From NCBI GenBank assembly GCA_023653785.1, contig JAMKCH010043914.1:62001-126000 (forward strand): 64,000 nt of DNA, given 5' to 3'. The stretch's first letter is position 1. Every line of letters starts with the position of its first letter. The position numbers were made by a program, and so were the translations under genes. Below the pieces are notes generated by a model, which was not told where the DNA came from, made no database searches, and saw only the letters and a list, made by a program, of their open reading frames with translations. The DNA is from Ophioderma brevispina. Lineage: Eukaryota; Echinodermata; Ophiuroidea; Amphilepidida; Ophiodermatidae. Of this stretch, positions 22,271 to 34,187 are shown in pieces.

Positions 22271-22483
22271 GGAGGGACAACAGTACTCAATGCCCGATCA
22301 TGGAGTTATTACCGGCGAAGTCACTGAAAGCACTACAGACCGTCCTTCAAAGATGTGCCTAGTGATACGGTCGTCAAGGAAGGGAAAATTGCCCGCTTCA
22401 ACTGCAGGGTCAGAGGTCGCCCACCACCAGATTTGGTCTGGTATAGGAACGATACTATTGTTAGAAATGACGCCAACCACAGA
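22271..22483 (+). CDS. Ig domain 5, first half (frameshifted)
   Basis: Lies between tctatccacccag and cac aga/gtgagt. The 3' part reads R-P-S-F-K-D-V-P-S-D-T-V-V-K-E-G then I-A-R-F-N-C-R-V-R-G-R-P-P-P and the core V-W-Y-R-N-D, ending in phase 0. Upstream of about 22345 the open frame is a different one (E-G-Q-Q-Y-S-M-P-D-H-G-V). The length of 213 bp does not fit the expected phase 1 to phase 0. At least one indel is present. Confidence 0.65.
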
Positions 22484-22987
22484 GTGAGTTGCTAATTTTA
22501 TAATATGTCAATCATATATATGTGAAATAGCCCTGAACATGCCCTACAATTTTCAAATTGGGAGTATATAGAGATCAGAGGGTAGGTCAAATCCAGGGGA
22601 CAAAGTACATAAGATCATATGGGGATGTCTGCCAAACGTGGGTCTTATTTTCAACTCTTTGGTGTATCAATGACCCCTTTATGTGTCAATTTTGACAGGG
22701 ATGGGTCTTTTTGAGAATTTTCTTACATTTGGGGGGGGGGGAGAAAGTCCAATTTTACCTCAGAAGAGCCCAAAAAAGTGTGGAAAATGAAAAATATTTG
22801 TTTTTAAGGGGTTGTAATTGGCAGAGTAAGGTTTATGACTCAGATAGCATTGATGACCAAAAGTATTTTGTGAATGGTGGTATGGATGTGATCTTACACA
22901 CTTAACAGATGTGCATCCGGTTGTCTATAACTCTATTCTGTTGTATGAAAAATTTTTTCATTCCAATTCAATCTATTTTTCTCATAG
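22484..22987. other. Intron inside Ig5
   Basis: Contains a G run near 22732-22741. Otherwise nothing was seen. Confidence 0.45.
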
Positions 22988-23121
22988 TTGGTGATCAATG
23001 AAGGTGGTATGCACTCTCTCATCATCACTTACTGTCGCCCTGAGGATGCTGGTGTGTACAAGTGTATCGACTAAAAACAGAGCTGGAGAAGCCAAGCTCA
23101 GATGCACCCTCACTGTGGAGC
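22988..23121 (+). CDS. Ig domain 5, second half (one extra base)
   Basis: Lies between tttctcatag and gtg gag c/gtaagt. It reads L-V-I-N-E-G-G-M-H-S-L-I-I-T, P-E-D-A-G-V-Y-K-C-I, then meets a stop. Dropping one base at about 23069-23071 gives K-N-R-A-G-E-A-K-L-R-C-T-L-T-V-E and also restores the expected phase 0 to phase 1 length (133 bp). That is strong evidence for a single-base insertion. Confidence 0.75.
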
Positions 23122-23880
23122 GTAAGTACACTCAAAGTCCTTCTACCACATTTAAACCTCTATAGTGAACATGAGTTTGAACTTGATCTTAAAAATTACA
23201 TTCTTTAAATGTATGTGTAGCGTGAGGTATATAGGCCTGAGCGAAAATACAATATCAAACATGAAGGTCTAACAAAATGGCATCCTTGACAACAAAAATA
23301 TTCTGTCATGGTTTTTGCATGAAGTTTATAGACAATTTTGATTAGGATTTGGATGGAAGGGGTGATTATGAAGTTCCAGACTGAAAGGAAGATATGAATT
23401 AAGAATATTGGTGAAGTTGTGGAGGATGCCAAAATTTGCGATCGTGAATGTGCAAGTGGATAGGTAAACTATGGGCTACAGTGGACAAAGGAGTGCAGAG
23501 TTTATAATTATGAGCCAAAAATGGCCTGCGGGGATGTATAATTGCAAGAAAGGTGAATAATTGCCAAAGAATGTGAGATATGACACGAAGATGGGACATG
23601 AAAAAGGTATGCATAACAGGGTTAGTCCTGAGGGCCTAGGCCAAGAGCGTTCTCATTTCAATATATAGCCTCAAAGAGTGATAGAGATGTGCACTTAGCC
23701 GACTGAGACCTACGCTAAGGGAAATGATTGTGACAATTTCCTGATGGCAACATAATAATAATAATAGGCTACACTGCTTTGAGGCTGTTTACGGTAGAAA
23801 ATTTTATATAAAAGCTATTTATTATTATGCTATATTCCCTCAGCAACTAGTTACAATTTTGTTATTGTTATTACCTGTAG
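23122..23880. other. Intron
   Basis: Contains a short ataata microsatellite near 23750-23765. Nothing else was recognised. Confidence 0.45.
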
Positions 23881-24046
23881 CCAAGGAGCAATTAGAAGCA
23901 CCGTCCTTCATTGACCGCATTGAGAATGTGATGGTGAACCAAGGCGAACCTATAGTACTATCCTGCAAGGTCACGGGCAAACCTATCCCTGAAGTCAGCT
24001 GGCAGAAAGATGGCCGACATATCATACCGGGCACTGGACGATACAC
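23881..24046 (+). CDS. Ig domain 6, first half
   Basis: The exon runs from ttacctgtag to tac ac/gtaaga, 166 bp, phase 1 to phase 2, open. It reads A-P-S-F-I-D-R-I-E-N-V-M-V-N-Q-G-E-P-I, L-S-C-K-V-T-G-K-P-I-P-E and the core Trp in V-S-W-Q-K-D-G-R. It is a typical I-set domain with the first Cys present. Confidence 0.88.
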
Positions 24047-24227
24047 GTAAGAAAGAACCCTAGGGAACATCTTAGTATTTGTTGAGTATAATTTTAAACA
24101 AAAGCAAAAATATTTATATATATATACTTCTAACATAACCATGAAATAAAGGAAGGATCAGGTACCAGCAAGAATATTAAAAAGATTATTGTTTCTGTCA
24201 AATGTGATTTGTTTAAAGACCAGTAGT

Positions 24228-24330
24228 AATAGTAGTAAATCCAAAGTTAAATCCAGTTTTGTTCCCTTGTTCGGGGTGGCTGGATTTACCGCACACTAAC
24301 AGCAATCACCCGTACCCCCTCCTTCCACAA
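24228..24330 (-). mobile_element. LINE 3' tail fragment, inverted
   Basis: The reverse complement reads 'ggatttaactttggatttac' preceded by 'aagggaacaaaactgg', matching the 3' end of the element at 19200-19720. Confidence 0.65.
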
Positions 24331-24387
24331 AATATAGCCTTGCTCTGGCACACATCTTTACTCTTAACTTTTACCTACCTCTTTCAG

Positions 24388-24521
24388 AATGGATCACAGC
24401 CTTGATGGTATGTGCAATATGTATATAGAGATATCAAACCGAGATGATGCTGCGTGGTACACCTGTACGGCATTCAATGCTGCTGGTAGAGTGGCATGTA
24501 GAGCAAAGGTCCAAGTTATCG
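24388..24521 (+). CDS. Ig domain 6, second half
   Basis: The exon runs from acctctttcag to gtt atc g/gtgagt, 134 bp, phase 2 to phase 1, open. It reads M-D-H-S-L-D-G-M-C-N-M-Y-I-E-I, D-D-A-A-W-Y-T-C-T-A-F-N-A-A-G-R. It completes Ig6 with the second Cys. The joining codon is Thr (ac+a). Confidence 0.88.
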
Positions 24522-24955
24522 GTGAGTGTTATACCATGAAGCGCTGCCTGATACATGTCCGTATCATACCCTTGAGCACATACTTACATACTCTATCAGG
24601 CCCGTAAATGACTGTGCTTTCGCCAATACCCTTGGCAGCAGTATTCTTATAACAGTGCCCCTCTCACCACTGTGGAAAGGATTGAAGCAGCATTCAAAAG
24701 ATCTAAAATTAATAGAAAAGTGTGATAAATTTGTTATTAGACTTGGTTTGGGGTGGCACAGTTTATATGTAGTCTTAGATTCTGTATTAGACAAGGGCAA
24801 ACTCATCTAATAACTAATAGTGTTCTCCCTACCAATCTACAATTTTACCTTTTATTGCCAAGCTTTATACAACTTACCAAGTTAGATGCTCTTTTTGACC
24901 AGTTGGTACAAGAAACACTTAAGAAATGATGGCTTAATTGTTCTAATTTTTTCAG
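24522..24955. other. Intron, nothing recognised
   Basis: No repeat or exon seen. Confidence 0.45.
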
Positions 24956-25019
24956 CTACAAGACGGCAACAACAAGAAGGCCCACCATTAGTCATTAGTG
25001 CAAGGAGAGCCCCAAGAAC
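24956..25019 (+). CDS. Basic linker exon before the kettin-type array
   Basis: The exon runs from attttttcag to aga ac/gtaagt, 64 bp, phase 1 to phase 2. It reads T-R-R-Q-Q-Q-E-G-P-P-L-V-I-S-A-R-R-A-P-R. It has the same phases (1>2) as the later S-Q-L-P linker exons but lacks their motif. Confidence 0.8.
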
Positions 25020-25044
25020 GTAAGTTAGCATCAAGCATAGAGAT

Positions 25045-25550
25045 AGATAAATAAAAGGCTGGAGTATGGACGGCCATCTTGATTAAAAAACTCACTGGCG
25101 GACGCTTAAATAATACCGCCCCGCCCAAGCCGATTAAATGTAAACCTAAAAAACAGCATGGAAAATGCACTTTCTCGTTGATTTGCCAGGTGACCCTCGG
25201 TTTTAAAATGATCCTTAGACATCCAAGAACATCGCCAGGCATGTGGTTTGTTCAGAAAGTTTACTATCGCAAAGATCAGGCCCAATGTTTTTTGCAGATT
25301 TTCAATATGGCTTCCAAAATAGCATGGGCTATAGGATGTTCATAGTTGCTATGACGAGTGTGACGTTTTTAACACAGTGGTAATGCACAGTTTGAATATT
25401 TTTATTAATGTGGAAATTTGACCTTGGTAGGTGCGAAACAGCATCTGCCAACTCGCTCATTTTTATTTTTGGCAATCAGCGAAATTAAGCGTGTTCATGC
25501 CCATTCTAAAGAATCAACCGGGAACAGCTAACTGCCATCTTTGTTGAGGA
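25045..25550. repeat. Dispersed repeat family P, copy 1
   Basis: Similar in the same orientation to 29388-29885. Shared blocks are 'gatagataaataaaaggct', 'gattttcaatatggcttcca' and 'gtgtgacgtttttaacacag'. Unclassified and non-coding. Confidence 0.65.
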
Positions 25551-25892
25551 ATTGGGATATGTGTGGATTTGTTTGTTGCAAAGCTTGGTGATCTTCAATT
25601 TACCTAACAGGCTATTCCATTTAAATTCCTTACACTCCCCTTTGGAAGATGTTACCTAAATCTATAGGGGATGCGTACCCTTAATATATGAAAGAGAGTA
25701 CCATCTTTTTGTTAAATAAGAGGAGTTGATGATAGAACTTGAACCTTCCTTTTCACCAGTTTTAAAAAAATGTATTTAAATTGACTTGTTAATACATATA
25801 TATTTATTCAGGCCCACTTTAGTTTTGGCTTTATTTATCCATGACTTTTTACAGATTTCTTTCTTCACCCATATCTAGTATTGAAGCCCGAA

Positions 25893-26268
25893 ATCGATAT
25901 GGGTGTAAGGCTGGTGCTTTGAAACCCAGGGGCATTCGGTGACAGAGGACTCAAACAAATAGGGGTCTGAGTGAGAGAAAGCCAAAATGCCCCAAAATAA
26001 AAGGTTTTCAGGTGACAAATTTGAAACATTTTCCCCCAAATGGGGTCTTTTTAGAAAATTTTGCAAAAATTTCACCCAAAATAGGGGTCTTTGAGTGAAA
26101 ATTTTCAAAATTTTCCCCAAAATAGGGGTCTTTGGGTGACAGTTTGGTAAAATTTTAAAAAATATGGGTGACATTTTCAAAATATATGGGGTCTTTGAGT
26201 GACAATGATGCTGAAAATGGGGGTCTTAACAGCCTTACATGTGCGTCACCTCCAAGATGGGAGTGCCC
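25893..26268. repeat. Dispersed repeat family R, copy 1
   Basis: Begins like 51143 ('gatatgggtgtaag', 'cattcggtgacagag'). Internally it is made of short near-repeats of 'aaaataggggtctttgagtg', ending 'ggggtcttaacag'. The other copies are at 51143-51443 and 52741-53041. Confidence 0.6.
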
Positions 26269-26807
26269 CCCCCACCGTATTGAGGAGTGAAGATATTGTA
26301 TTATGTGACTCACATGTACATATGGGAGATAGTGAGCTTAATATATCATTTCTTTCTTTCTTTTCTTATTTTCCTTCTTTTATGATGACTATGGTGAGTT
26401 TATTATTCACTTAGTGTCACATCTGTTGTTTTTGTCAATTTATTTATTGGCTATTCTTGTCTGTCTTTATTTTCCTTTCGCTCTTTGTAAGCTTTGTCAT
26501 GTTATCTGGTTCATTAGTAGCTTTTTCAGCTTCCTAACTTTGTTACATTCACACAACTCTTTTGTGTGGCATTATTGACATTTTAAGTTTTTTATTTGAT
26601 TATTAATTTTTGAATTTCAAAACTTGACAAGAAAATAGCAGAAGTAAGAGTAATGATTTTTTGGGTCACAATGTACAAACAGATAAAAATATTCGATGAA
26701 TGGCAGCTTCAATGATACTTGTGTTTGCAATAGAGTTATTGTTTCGAGGAATCCATTAAAAGTTTAGCGGTTTGAATTGTCCATGTTTGTGTGACAAGGA
26801 ACTTTAA

Positions 26808-27187
26808 AGAGGGACTCCGGGGAGAAAAAAATAAGAAGGGTCATAGTAGATATGGGTGTATTGGACCAAACCAGAAAGACTGAGCATCAGAAGATATTGG
26901 GTTGTGAGGAAATAAACATTATAACTGGGGATGAAATAGATCAACATGGCAGTGACACCGCATCATATTTTGCTGGTTCTCAAAGCAGACAACTCGCAAC
27001 TTAAAAAAAATGGGGGATGAAAAAAATTGTTATGGCAGTGAGTGTTTATATGATACCTACGATTACTGAACAAAAATGTTTATTCTTCACAACCCGATAT
27101 CCTCTGATGCTCAAATTTTCTGGTTTGGTACAATACACCCATATCTACTAAGAACCTTCTTATTTTTTTTATTTTCAGAGTCCATCT
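26808..27187. mobile_element. TTAA-flanked long-TIR element, family Y
   Basis: TTAA lies at 26804-26807 and 27188-27191. The left arm (gggactccgg..., 'agatatgggtgtattgg', 'gagcatcagaagatattggg') pairs with the right arm ('cccgatatcctctgatgctc', 'caatacacccatatct') over about 110 bp with few mismatches. A 380-bp fold-back MITE. Confidence 0.75.
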
Positions 27188-27466
27188 TTAACTGATTGAG
27201 CCCAATTATGTTGTCTTGTTCATGGTGGTACAATGGAGGAGTGTCAGTACTGTTTTTTGTCAGAAAAAAAACATTGTTGAGTTAACCCGTCATATTGGTC
27301 CATTCATTGTGACTAATTCCCCTTTGTGAATTAAGCTTAATTTTGTGCATGTTGTGGTCAGGAAATATCTAAATGGGCCCATAAATATGTGTACATTTTA
27401 TATACAGTCCAATTGTGGGCTATATGCAAAATATATGCTAGATTTGTGGAGGAGCATGACATAGTG

Positions 27467-28390
27467 CACTGTTAAAAATAAACCTGTAAAAAACAGGCAT
27501 TTGACTGGCAGCTGGGACTCACTACATGCAGAATGTAAAATAACTGGAGCCGTAAAAATACGAAACCATTGCAGGGAACGTAAAATAACGGCGTAAAATC
27601 TCAGCTTCAACGTTATTGTTGGTTTTTGACTTGTTTAAACAATATTAAGAATTAAAACGTTATTACAATCCTCTGACCAAATTTTCCACGTTACCACGTG
27701 GTTGTAAAAAAAAGTTATATTTCAGGCAAACAATTTTGAGAAAAAGTAATAAACAAAGGGAAAACGCGAAGAAATAAAGATTTCATATAAAGTTTATACA
27801 CTTTGTTTCATGGTAATGTATACATTCCAATGTCACCAATTACTTAATCATCATATGAATAAACATAATACATGTACCTTACATAGATTCGAACCAGGGC
27901 CTTAAGATTACAAGTCCTAAACCTTATCCACTACACTACATGACTTTACAGATAGCTGATGCTAAAATTAAATATATATATGTGTGTGTACTACTTTTTT
28001 TCAAATTAAACTAAATATATTACAAAAAGGAGGACAAGAGTTTTTAAAATTATTTTTAAAAATGATAGGGAAAATAAGATTTTTCATTTTTGATGACGTT
28101 ACTTACGACGTTATTTAACACATTTTTATAGGTAAAACGATTTTCATAGTTCGTATTCTTACATTAAAAACAAGTAAGTTACAAAAGAACGTAATATTAC
28201 GGAAAATATAATAACGGTCAGCGTATAAATACTACCTTTTTTCAAAATATGTAGTATTATTTTTTAGCCACTGTTTATTTACAATTTTCTGCTTAGGTAT
28301 AGGTAATAAAGCGTGAAGATTATTGAATAATTGGGGTTTACCGTAATTTAAAAGGTAAAGTCTTTAAAATTAGGAACATTTTTAACAGTG
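27467..28390. mobile_element. 924-bp TIR element with nested tRNA-like segment
   Basis: Perfect 13-bp terminal inverted repeats, CACTGTTAAAAAT at the left and ATTTTTAACAGTG at the right. The inside is AT-rich with recurring 'gtaaaataacg' / 'acgttattt' motifs. A tRNA-like A/B-box segment lies on the minus strand at about 27875-27946. No transposase ORF, so it is non-autonomous. Confidence 0.65.
27875..27946 (-). mobile_element. tRNA-like pol III promoter segment (SINE head or tRNA pseudogene)
   Basis: The minus strand reads 'tagtgtagtggataaggttt' (A-box-like) and 'ccctggttcgaatctatg' (B-box-like) at tRNA-like spacing. No convincing acceptor stem closes it, so I do not call a functional tRNA. 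Confidence 0.45.
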
Positions 28391-28670
28391 TGGTTAAGGT
28401 CTTTGCCTCTGGTGCAGAAGATCCTAGGTTCAAATCTCAGTAGGACCGTGAAAAATCAATTATCTGCTCTCCCCATGGTTGCATCTGAAAGACACGGGCC
28501 ATTGAGCCATGACAAAGACCTCGCTACAGTCTATTCCGATAGGGTATAATTCCCTGTTGACAGAGAACAGTGGACTGTCCTGTAAACCCTAGCGTGCTAT
28601 CGGTGGCGGCCAGTTGTCAGCGTAATCTCCTTGATTACAGCTCTTAATGCCAAGATAAGCCTGACATTAA
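28388..28670 (+). mobile_element. tRNA-headed SINE, best-preserved head
   Basis: The head 'gtgtggttaaggtctttgcc' (A box) and 'ctaggttcaaatctcag' (B box) precedes the family body ('ctgctctccccatggttgca', then a diverged tail). It starts directly at the right TIR of the 924-bp element. Confidence 0.65.
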
Positions 28671-28978
28671 AAAAATTGTTTTGGTAAGAGACTTCTGACC
28701 TTTTCAAGGAGGTTAAGGGGGAAAATATTGAATTGTTTCTCATGGAAGCAAACATAAATAACGTTTTAAATTTGGCTTTGATTTAAAACAATAACCTTAA
28801 AACAACTGTTGTGCAGTTAAGCTCAAATTAATAAGTTTTCAGCCATAGCTAAATATTAAAAGTTAAGAAAATTATGTTAACAGTAATCATTAGAAACTCA
28901 TTTTTCAAGGTTTTAACCAATATTTTTTGCCATGTTAGAAAAGGTACAAATTATAAGTTCTCTTTTCCGCATCACCAG

Positions 28979-29220
28979 ACATGCAAGCAGAGCCCCAACT
29001 AGAACACCCCAACCACGCCCTAGCTATGTCCAAGAAGAGTCATATTCTGATGATGAAAGTCAACCCAGAAGGAAGGCAGCTCCACCTCACTTCATGGTCG
29101 CCGTGAACAGCATGAGGCGAACTGAGGGAGAGAGAGCACACTTTGCATGTCGTGTGGAGCCGGCTGGAGACCCCACCATGAAGATAGAATGGATGGTGAA
29201 TGGAAAGGTTATTTCATCAG
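28979..29220 (+). CDS. Ig domain 7, first half (first kettin-type unit)
   Basis: The exon runs from gcatcaccag to tca tca g/gtaaga, 242 bp, phase 2 to phase 1. A basic Thr/Pro-rich lead and an acidic E-E-S-Y-S-D-D-E-S stretch are followed by P-P-H-F-M-V-A-V-N-S-M-R-R-T-E-G-E-R, A-H-F-A-C-R-V-E-P-A-G-D-P and the core Trp in I-E-W-M-V-N-G-K. The V-E-P-A-G-D-P / N-G-K signature is that of kettin Ig modules. Confidence 0.9.
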
Positions 29221-29387
29221 GTAAGAAATTTGTCATGAACCATCATGGTATTTTAAAGTTGTTGTTAGAAAGTTGTGCTTGGATTAAATTGTCTGATGAA
29301 TCTCATACTCCACCTTAAATGAGTTAAAAATTATATTGCCTCATTGTTGCCATAGAAATAATAATAATAACTGGATTTGTAAAGCAC

Positions 29388-29885
29388 CTAGATAGATAAA
29401 TAAAAGGCTAGAGGACCGCCAGCCATCTTTATTTAACAAGCTCACTGACGGAGGCTTAAATGTTACCGCCCAAACCCATTATATGTAAACCTTACAGCAT
29501 GAAAAAATGCACTTTCTTGATGATTTCGCCAGGCGACCCTTGGTTATAAAATGATCCTTGAACATCCAAGAACTTCATCAGGCATGCGGTTTGTTCATGA
29601 ACTTTACCGTTGCAAAGATCAGCTACGATTTTTTTCAATTGCAGATTTTCAATATGGCTTCCAAAATAGTGTGGGCTATAGTATGTTCGTAGTTGCTATG
29701 ATGAGTGTGACGTTTTTAACACAGAAAGAGTGCACAGTTCTAATATTTTTATTAATATTGAACTTGACCTTGTTAGGTGCAAAACAGCATTCGCCAACTC
29801 GCTCGTTGTTTTCTTTAATTGGGAAAATAAGCGTGTTTGTGCCCATTCTAAAGAAGTTGATAGGAACAGCCCAGAGGCCGTGATT
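29388..29885. repeat. Dispersed repeat family P, copy 2
   Basis: Counterpart of 25045-25550, same orientation, about 500 bp. Confidence 0.65.
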
Positions 29886-30269
29886 GATTGCATGTTCCTT
29901 ACTTCCTGTTTATTCTGGTTAATAAAACTGGTCATTGTGAGTGCTGTTAGGAAATAACCATGTTAAATCTGATTTAAGCTATTCGATCAGAACCTGAAGT
30001 TAAAGATCACCAGGTCATAGGATGAAGATGCAGATTCAGACCACAACAAATTCCCATCCTGGCCCCATCATGAATTTTGTCTTCTTATATTTCACACTAA
30101 TTTGTCTTGGATCCCATTCTTGTCATACAAAATTCTGTGCATGTCATGCCATGCTTGACAAATTTGTCATGGATCCTATCCCATAGTGCTAGTGGGACCA
30201 ATGACTTAAAAGGACTTAATTAGGTTCTCAACAGTTTAAATTCAATTGGTAAGGATTTATAGATTAAAT

Positions 30270-30510
30270 ATGCTTCTGCTTTCCCCGTGGTTCATGTGGA
30301 ATTAGGCAAATGATCCATGATTGCATCTCGTCCTTTGGAGGGGACGTAAAGCATCAGCCCCCATGAATAGAGATCAATACCTGCACATGTAATCACACTC
30401 GGTCTAAAGAAGAGTTGGGTGTTAACCCCTGACTTATGGAGCCCAGAAAAAAAGCTTCTAGTAGAGACTTTCTCAGGTTATCCAGGGTAATAGTCCAAAT
30501 AATCAAATCA
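30270..30510 (+). mobile_element. SINE body without head
   Basis: 'tgctttccccgtggttcatg', 'cctttggaggggacgtaaag' and 'agagttgggtgttaacccc' match the shared SINE body. Confidence 0.6.
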
Positions 30511-30587
30511 AATTATAACCCACCTATACCAGATTTTGAATTGCTTCCTTAGATCATGGGTAATACCTCTTATCTACTACTTTCCAG

Positions 30588-30663
30588 GTTCAAGAATCAT
30601 GAGCAATTATGAATTTGGTATCTGCACCTTGGACATAAATGGGGTTTACCCAGAAGATTCTGG
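30588..30663 (+). pseudogene. Partial duplicate of the Ig7 second-half exon
   Basis: An acceptor tactttccag is followed by the same 'gttcaagaatcatgagcaat' start as the exon at 30727. It reads S-R-I-M-S-N-Y-E-F-G-I-C-T-L-D-I-N-G-V-Y then P-E-D-S-G and stops. The preceding about 60 bp are duplicated too. Its V-Y-P-E-D-S-G is closer to the family norm than C-F-Y-P-E-D-S-G in the full exon, so part of the true sequence may be in this copy. Confidence 0.6.
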
Positions 30664-30726
30664 GTAAATTTTGAATTGAATTGCTTACTTATATCATGAA
30701 CATACCTCTTACCTACTATTTTTCAG

Positions 30727-30873
30727 GTTCAAGAATCATGAGCAATTATGAATTTGGTATCTGCACCTTGGATATCAACGGATGTTTTTATCCAGAAGAT
30801 TCTGGTGTGGTCACTTGCAGAGCTACCAATGAGAGTGGCACAATAGAAACATCGGGAAAACTTGTCTGTGGAG
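30727..30873 (+). CDS. Ig domain 7, second half
   Basis: The exon runs from tatttttcag to tgt gga g/gtatgt, 147 bp, phase 1 to phase 1. It reads S-R-I-M-S-N-Y-E-F-G-I-C-T-L-D-I, Y-P-E-D-S-G-V-V-T-C-R-A-T-N-E-S-G, G-K-L-V-C. It completes Ig7. It has one more codon than its sisters around the C-F-Y position. Confidence 0.88.
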
Positions 30874-33421
30874 GTATGTGCCTCAAATTATCTGATACCA
30901 GCACTGGGTTAACAGTGGCACGTGTAGTCAAATGTCAGTCACATATTAGTCATGTGTCATTCACTTAATAGTCACATGTTGGTCATGTGTCAGTCAATTA
31001 ATAGTCACATGTCAGGTTAATTAAAAAGTTGAGCAAACCTGTGGCAATAAATCTTTTCTGAATCCTGTATGCTAAATATTGTCAACACTTGATTTTAAGC
31101 CACTACACCAATGGCTAGAAGAAAACATGGTCTGGGGTTCTTTAAGTGGGTATTGTCATTGGATATGTTACAGTATACTGATAGGATACTACTTGATTGA
31201 CAAAGAGACCATGTCTTCCCCTAACTCTTTGTGGCAATAACCTGATCTGTGATTTACAAGCTGTCAGACCCAACAATTTCATGTGGCATATTTTAGCTGT
31301 TAAATGTTAAGAGTGATATAGTTTGGGGAGGGGGAGGTTGGGTTTGTATGACCTTTTGACAACACAAAATTAACAAATTAACAACTAAACCTGAATGATT
31401 TTTGTGAGGTAATGCAATGTGCACAGTTCAGGTATGGTAAAGAAAATGCTAGAGGGTCTAGACTCTTCCACTGACTAGGCTGGGATTACAATCTAGGTCT
31501 ATCTATATACTGGGCATCTTGATTGAGACTGCTCACTTTTGCTGACATGAATTTACCAGTTTCCCTATTGATTTATTGCTAACTTGTGTCCATGAATTAA
31601 TTTGTTATGAACAGGGAGACATAGCGAGCTAAGTAAGTAGACCTATATATGACAACTTCATTAACATGCTGTGGATGCTTTTACAATGCTTCTGCTTCCA
31701 GCCATCCCATAATATTGGGCATCATCAATCTCTGCCACAGACCAAGTCACCTGCACTCTGCTTTATTCCATATACAATGTGCACTGACATACATACCTTC
31801 AGATTTTTTCACCAAATATTTCACTAATTTTTCTGTCAAAATTTTGTTCATAAATATTGTATTTGATTTTTATCTCCCCTAACAAAGGTATGTTATAATG
31901 GAACAAAAGTCAGACAACTATTTGATGGCTAATGTAATTCTGTGCATATTGTATTTGGATGTACTAGACATATAGGCTTGTAGTGTAACTTAGAAATTCT
32001 CTGACATTTTGTCAGCCAAATACTAAGCTTTAGGTAGCCAGATAGATCCAGACTTACTTTGTAACTAGACTTACCCCCAGTTGAGCCACTGTCATACACA
32101 GCCAGATTCTTACAGTGTAACCCAGAGCTTAGGCTACTCCATGTGCACTCTTAGCTCTACTCCAAGTTTGGGTACCCCTGATGCATTATTGATGCAGTAC
32201 CTACAACTAAGTACTTGCGAAGTACACAAGCCACTGGGAACATAACGGCTATGTTTTTTAGTAGTACCCATCCTATAGTGTACTCTGCAATTGCGTGCTA
32301 GGTGACTGACAGGTACCCATGTAGGCCACCGGTAGTGAAGTACCTCTGCAGCTACTTGGGGAGCACCTTGACAGGTACTCCTATGAAGAAGCTTGTTGTG
32401 TAGTAGTAATCTCACCACATAAACAGAAACACTTGCTGCAGTAATATACAACTCAAATTCCATCACAAGTTCGAAGGCCTTATGTCACCCCACCATGTGT
32501 GGAAATTATGTGCTTTGCTTAATTTACAGTAATTTTCCCAGTTTAGTTTGATATAATAAAATTCATGATTACGAAGACATTTTGAAGCATATGCCCTCAT
32601 ACCTGGGGCCAGGGACATTCAACCTTGGTTTGGTTTCGGTAGGGATGTGTAGTGTTTTGGTTTGGGTAGGGATGTGCAGCGTGAGGTACCAATCTTGGAG
32701 AGAACTCGAGAACGAAAATTTTTGAACTGAATTTTGGAGCAATTTGGTCAATCATACAAACTGAATTTTTGGTCAAATTAGAGAAAAGAGCTGACAAAAA
32801 ATTGTCATAAACTTTTGGCTAAGGAACTAGTATTGTGAAAGTTTTTGGAAATTGTGGTTTTTGGAGCATGCTTGAACAGGGGGGTCTAAAGAACAGGAGT
32901 CTTGACTGCTGGACATACCTGTACCACTATTTAAAGTCAGTGGCATGATGCAGTGGACATGATGAGAGGACATGCACATTCATATTATGTCCAGTTAATT
33001 ACCATTAAGATTAATATGCTTATGCTAGGAGCTCCTCTCTTGCACATAAACTTTAGATGATCTTTATTTTTTAGAGCACAATCACATCACATTGAATAGA
33101 TTGGCACTGTGCTTACATTCACTTTATGTAGAAAGTCCTCCAATTTTGTTATAGCCAAAGTAAAAAAAAAACAACACCCTTCACAAGCTGTAAATCTGCA
33201 CCAATAGGATATTGATACTTTTCTCAATTAGTGTAAATGTACACTTTCACTTGCAAATCATTTCTGTATTCTAATTACATCAATCATGTTGCACAGGGTC
33301 TAATAGCACCACAACCCATATGCAATTTTAAACCATTCATTGACTCTATGGTATCATTCGTTAAAAAACCCAATGCAGCTTTTGGAGGAAATATTCAACA
33401 ATGTTAACAGATGTTAATTAA

Positions 33422-33768
33422 AGGTCCATGGCCCGATCGCTGATAGCCTCGTTCCCAGAAGCCCCAGATTTTACCGAAAGTGGTCAACATTTTGGAATCG
33501 GAAGAAAGCTACAATTTTTCTCATTTACCCTGTGAAATCTTAGGGCCATAGGATGTTTGATTTCGAAGTTATAAGCGAAAATGTACCCTATTTGGGTCGA
33601 CCAATATTAATTTTACACGGTACTCTATGGGGCGTACAAAATCACGTTTTTAGCTCTCACATGAAAACGGATTGAAATATTGGCGCGAAACTTTACGGAT
33701 GGGGTTTTGGGGTGAACACAAATCTATCAAGATGAAAACTTCATATCCTTATATCGGGCCATCACCCT
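33422..33768. mobile_element. TTAA-flanked MITE, family T, copy 2
   Basis: TTAA at 33418-33421 and 33769-33772. The ends 'aggtccatggcccgat' and the complement of 'atcgggccatcaccct' form the TIR. The body matches 5231-5569. Confidence 0.78.
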
Positions 33769-34187
33769 TTAAATTGTAGTCTTGTGCGCTTAGTATTAAT
33801 ATGTTGTAGTATGGGGTCAAGCTATATTAACTTTTACGATAAATGTGTTGGGCTTATACCATGTTGTGAATCGCCTACATGTTGTGAACCATGGCTTATC
33901 AAGTCACTGTAAGAATTGGTCTAGATTAAGTTTTATGTGTAGATGAAATCTGCTTGGAATAACAAGCTTACGGTGTTGTTTCTAATCCGAGGTCTTCAGT
34001 CAAAGAGGCTAGGCCGATGTTGTACAGATCTAGGCTTAACCCTCTGTGTGTGTGGGTGACGAGCATAGTTGACCAACTCCATTTTTTCTCAAAATTGTAA
34101 AGTTTTTAAACATTTTGAATTTTTATGACCACATTTGAAATTACCATGGAAACATGATTAAAATGAGTCCAAATTAGCTTGGTCTTA

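Noticed and set aside
27875..27946. Functional tRNA gene on the minus strand
   Set aside because: A and B boxes are present but no good acceptor stem or anticodon arm could be drawn. A SINE head or pseudogene is more likely.
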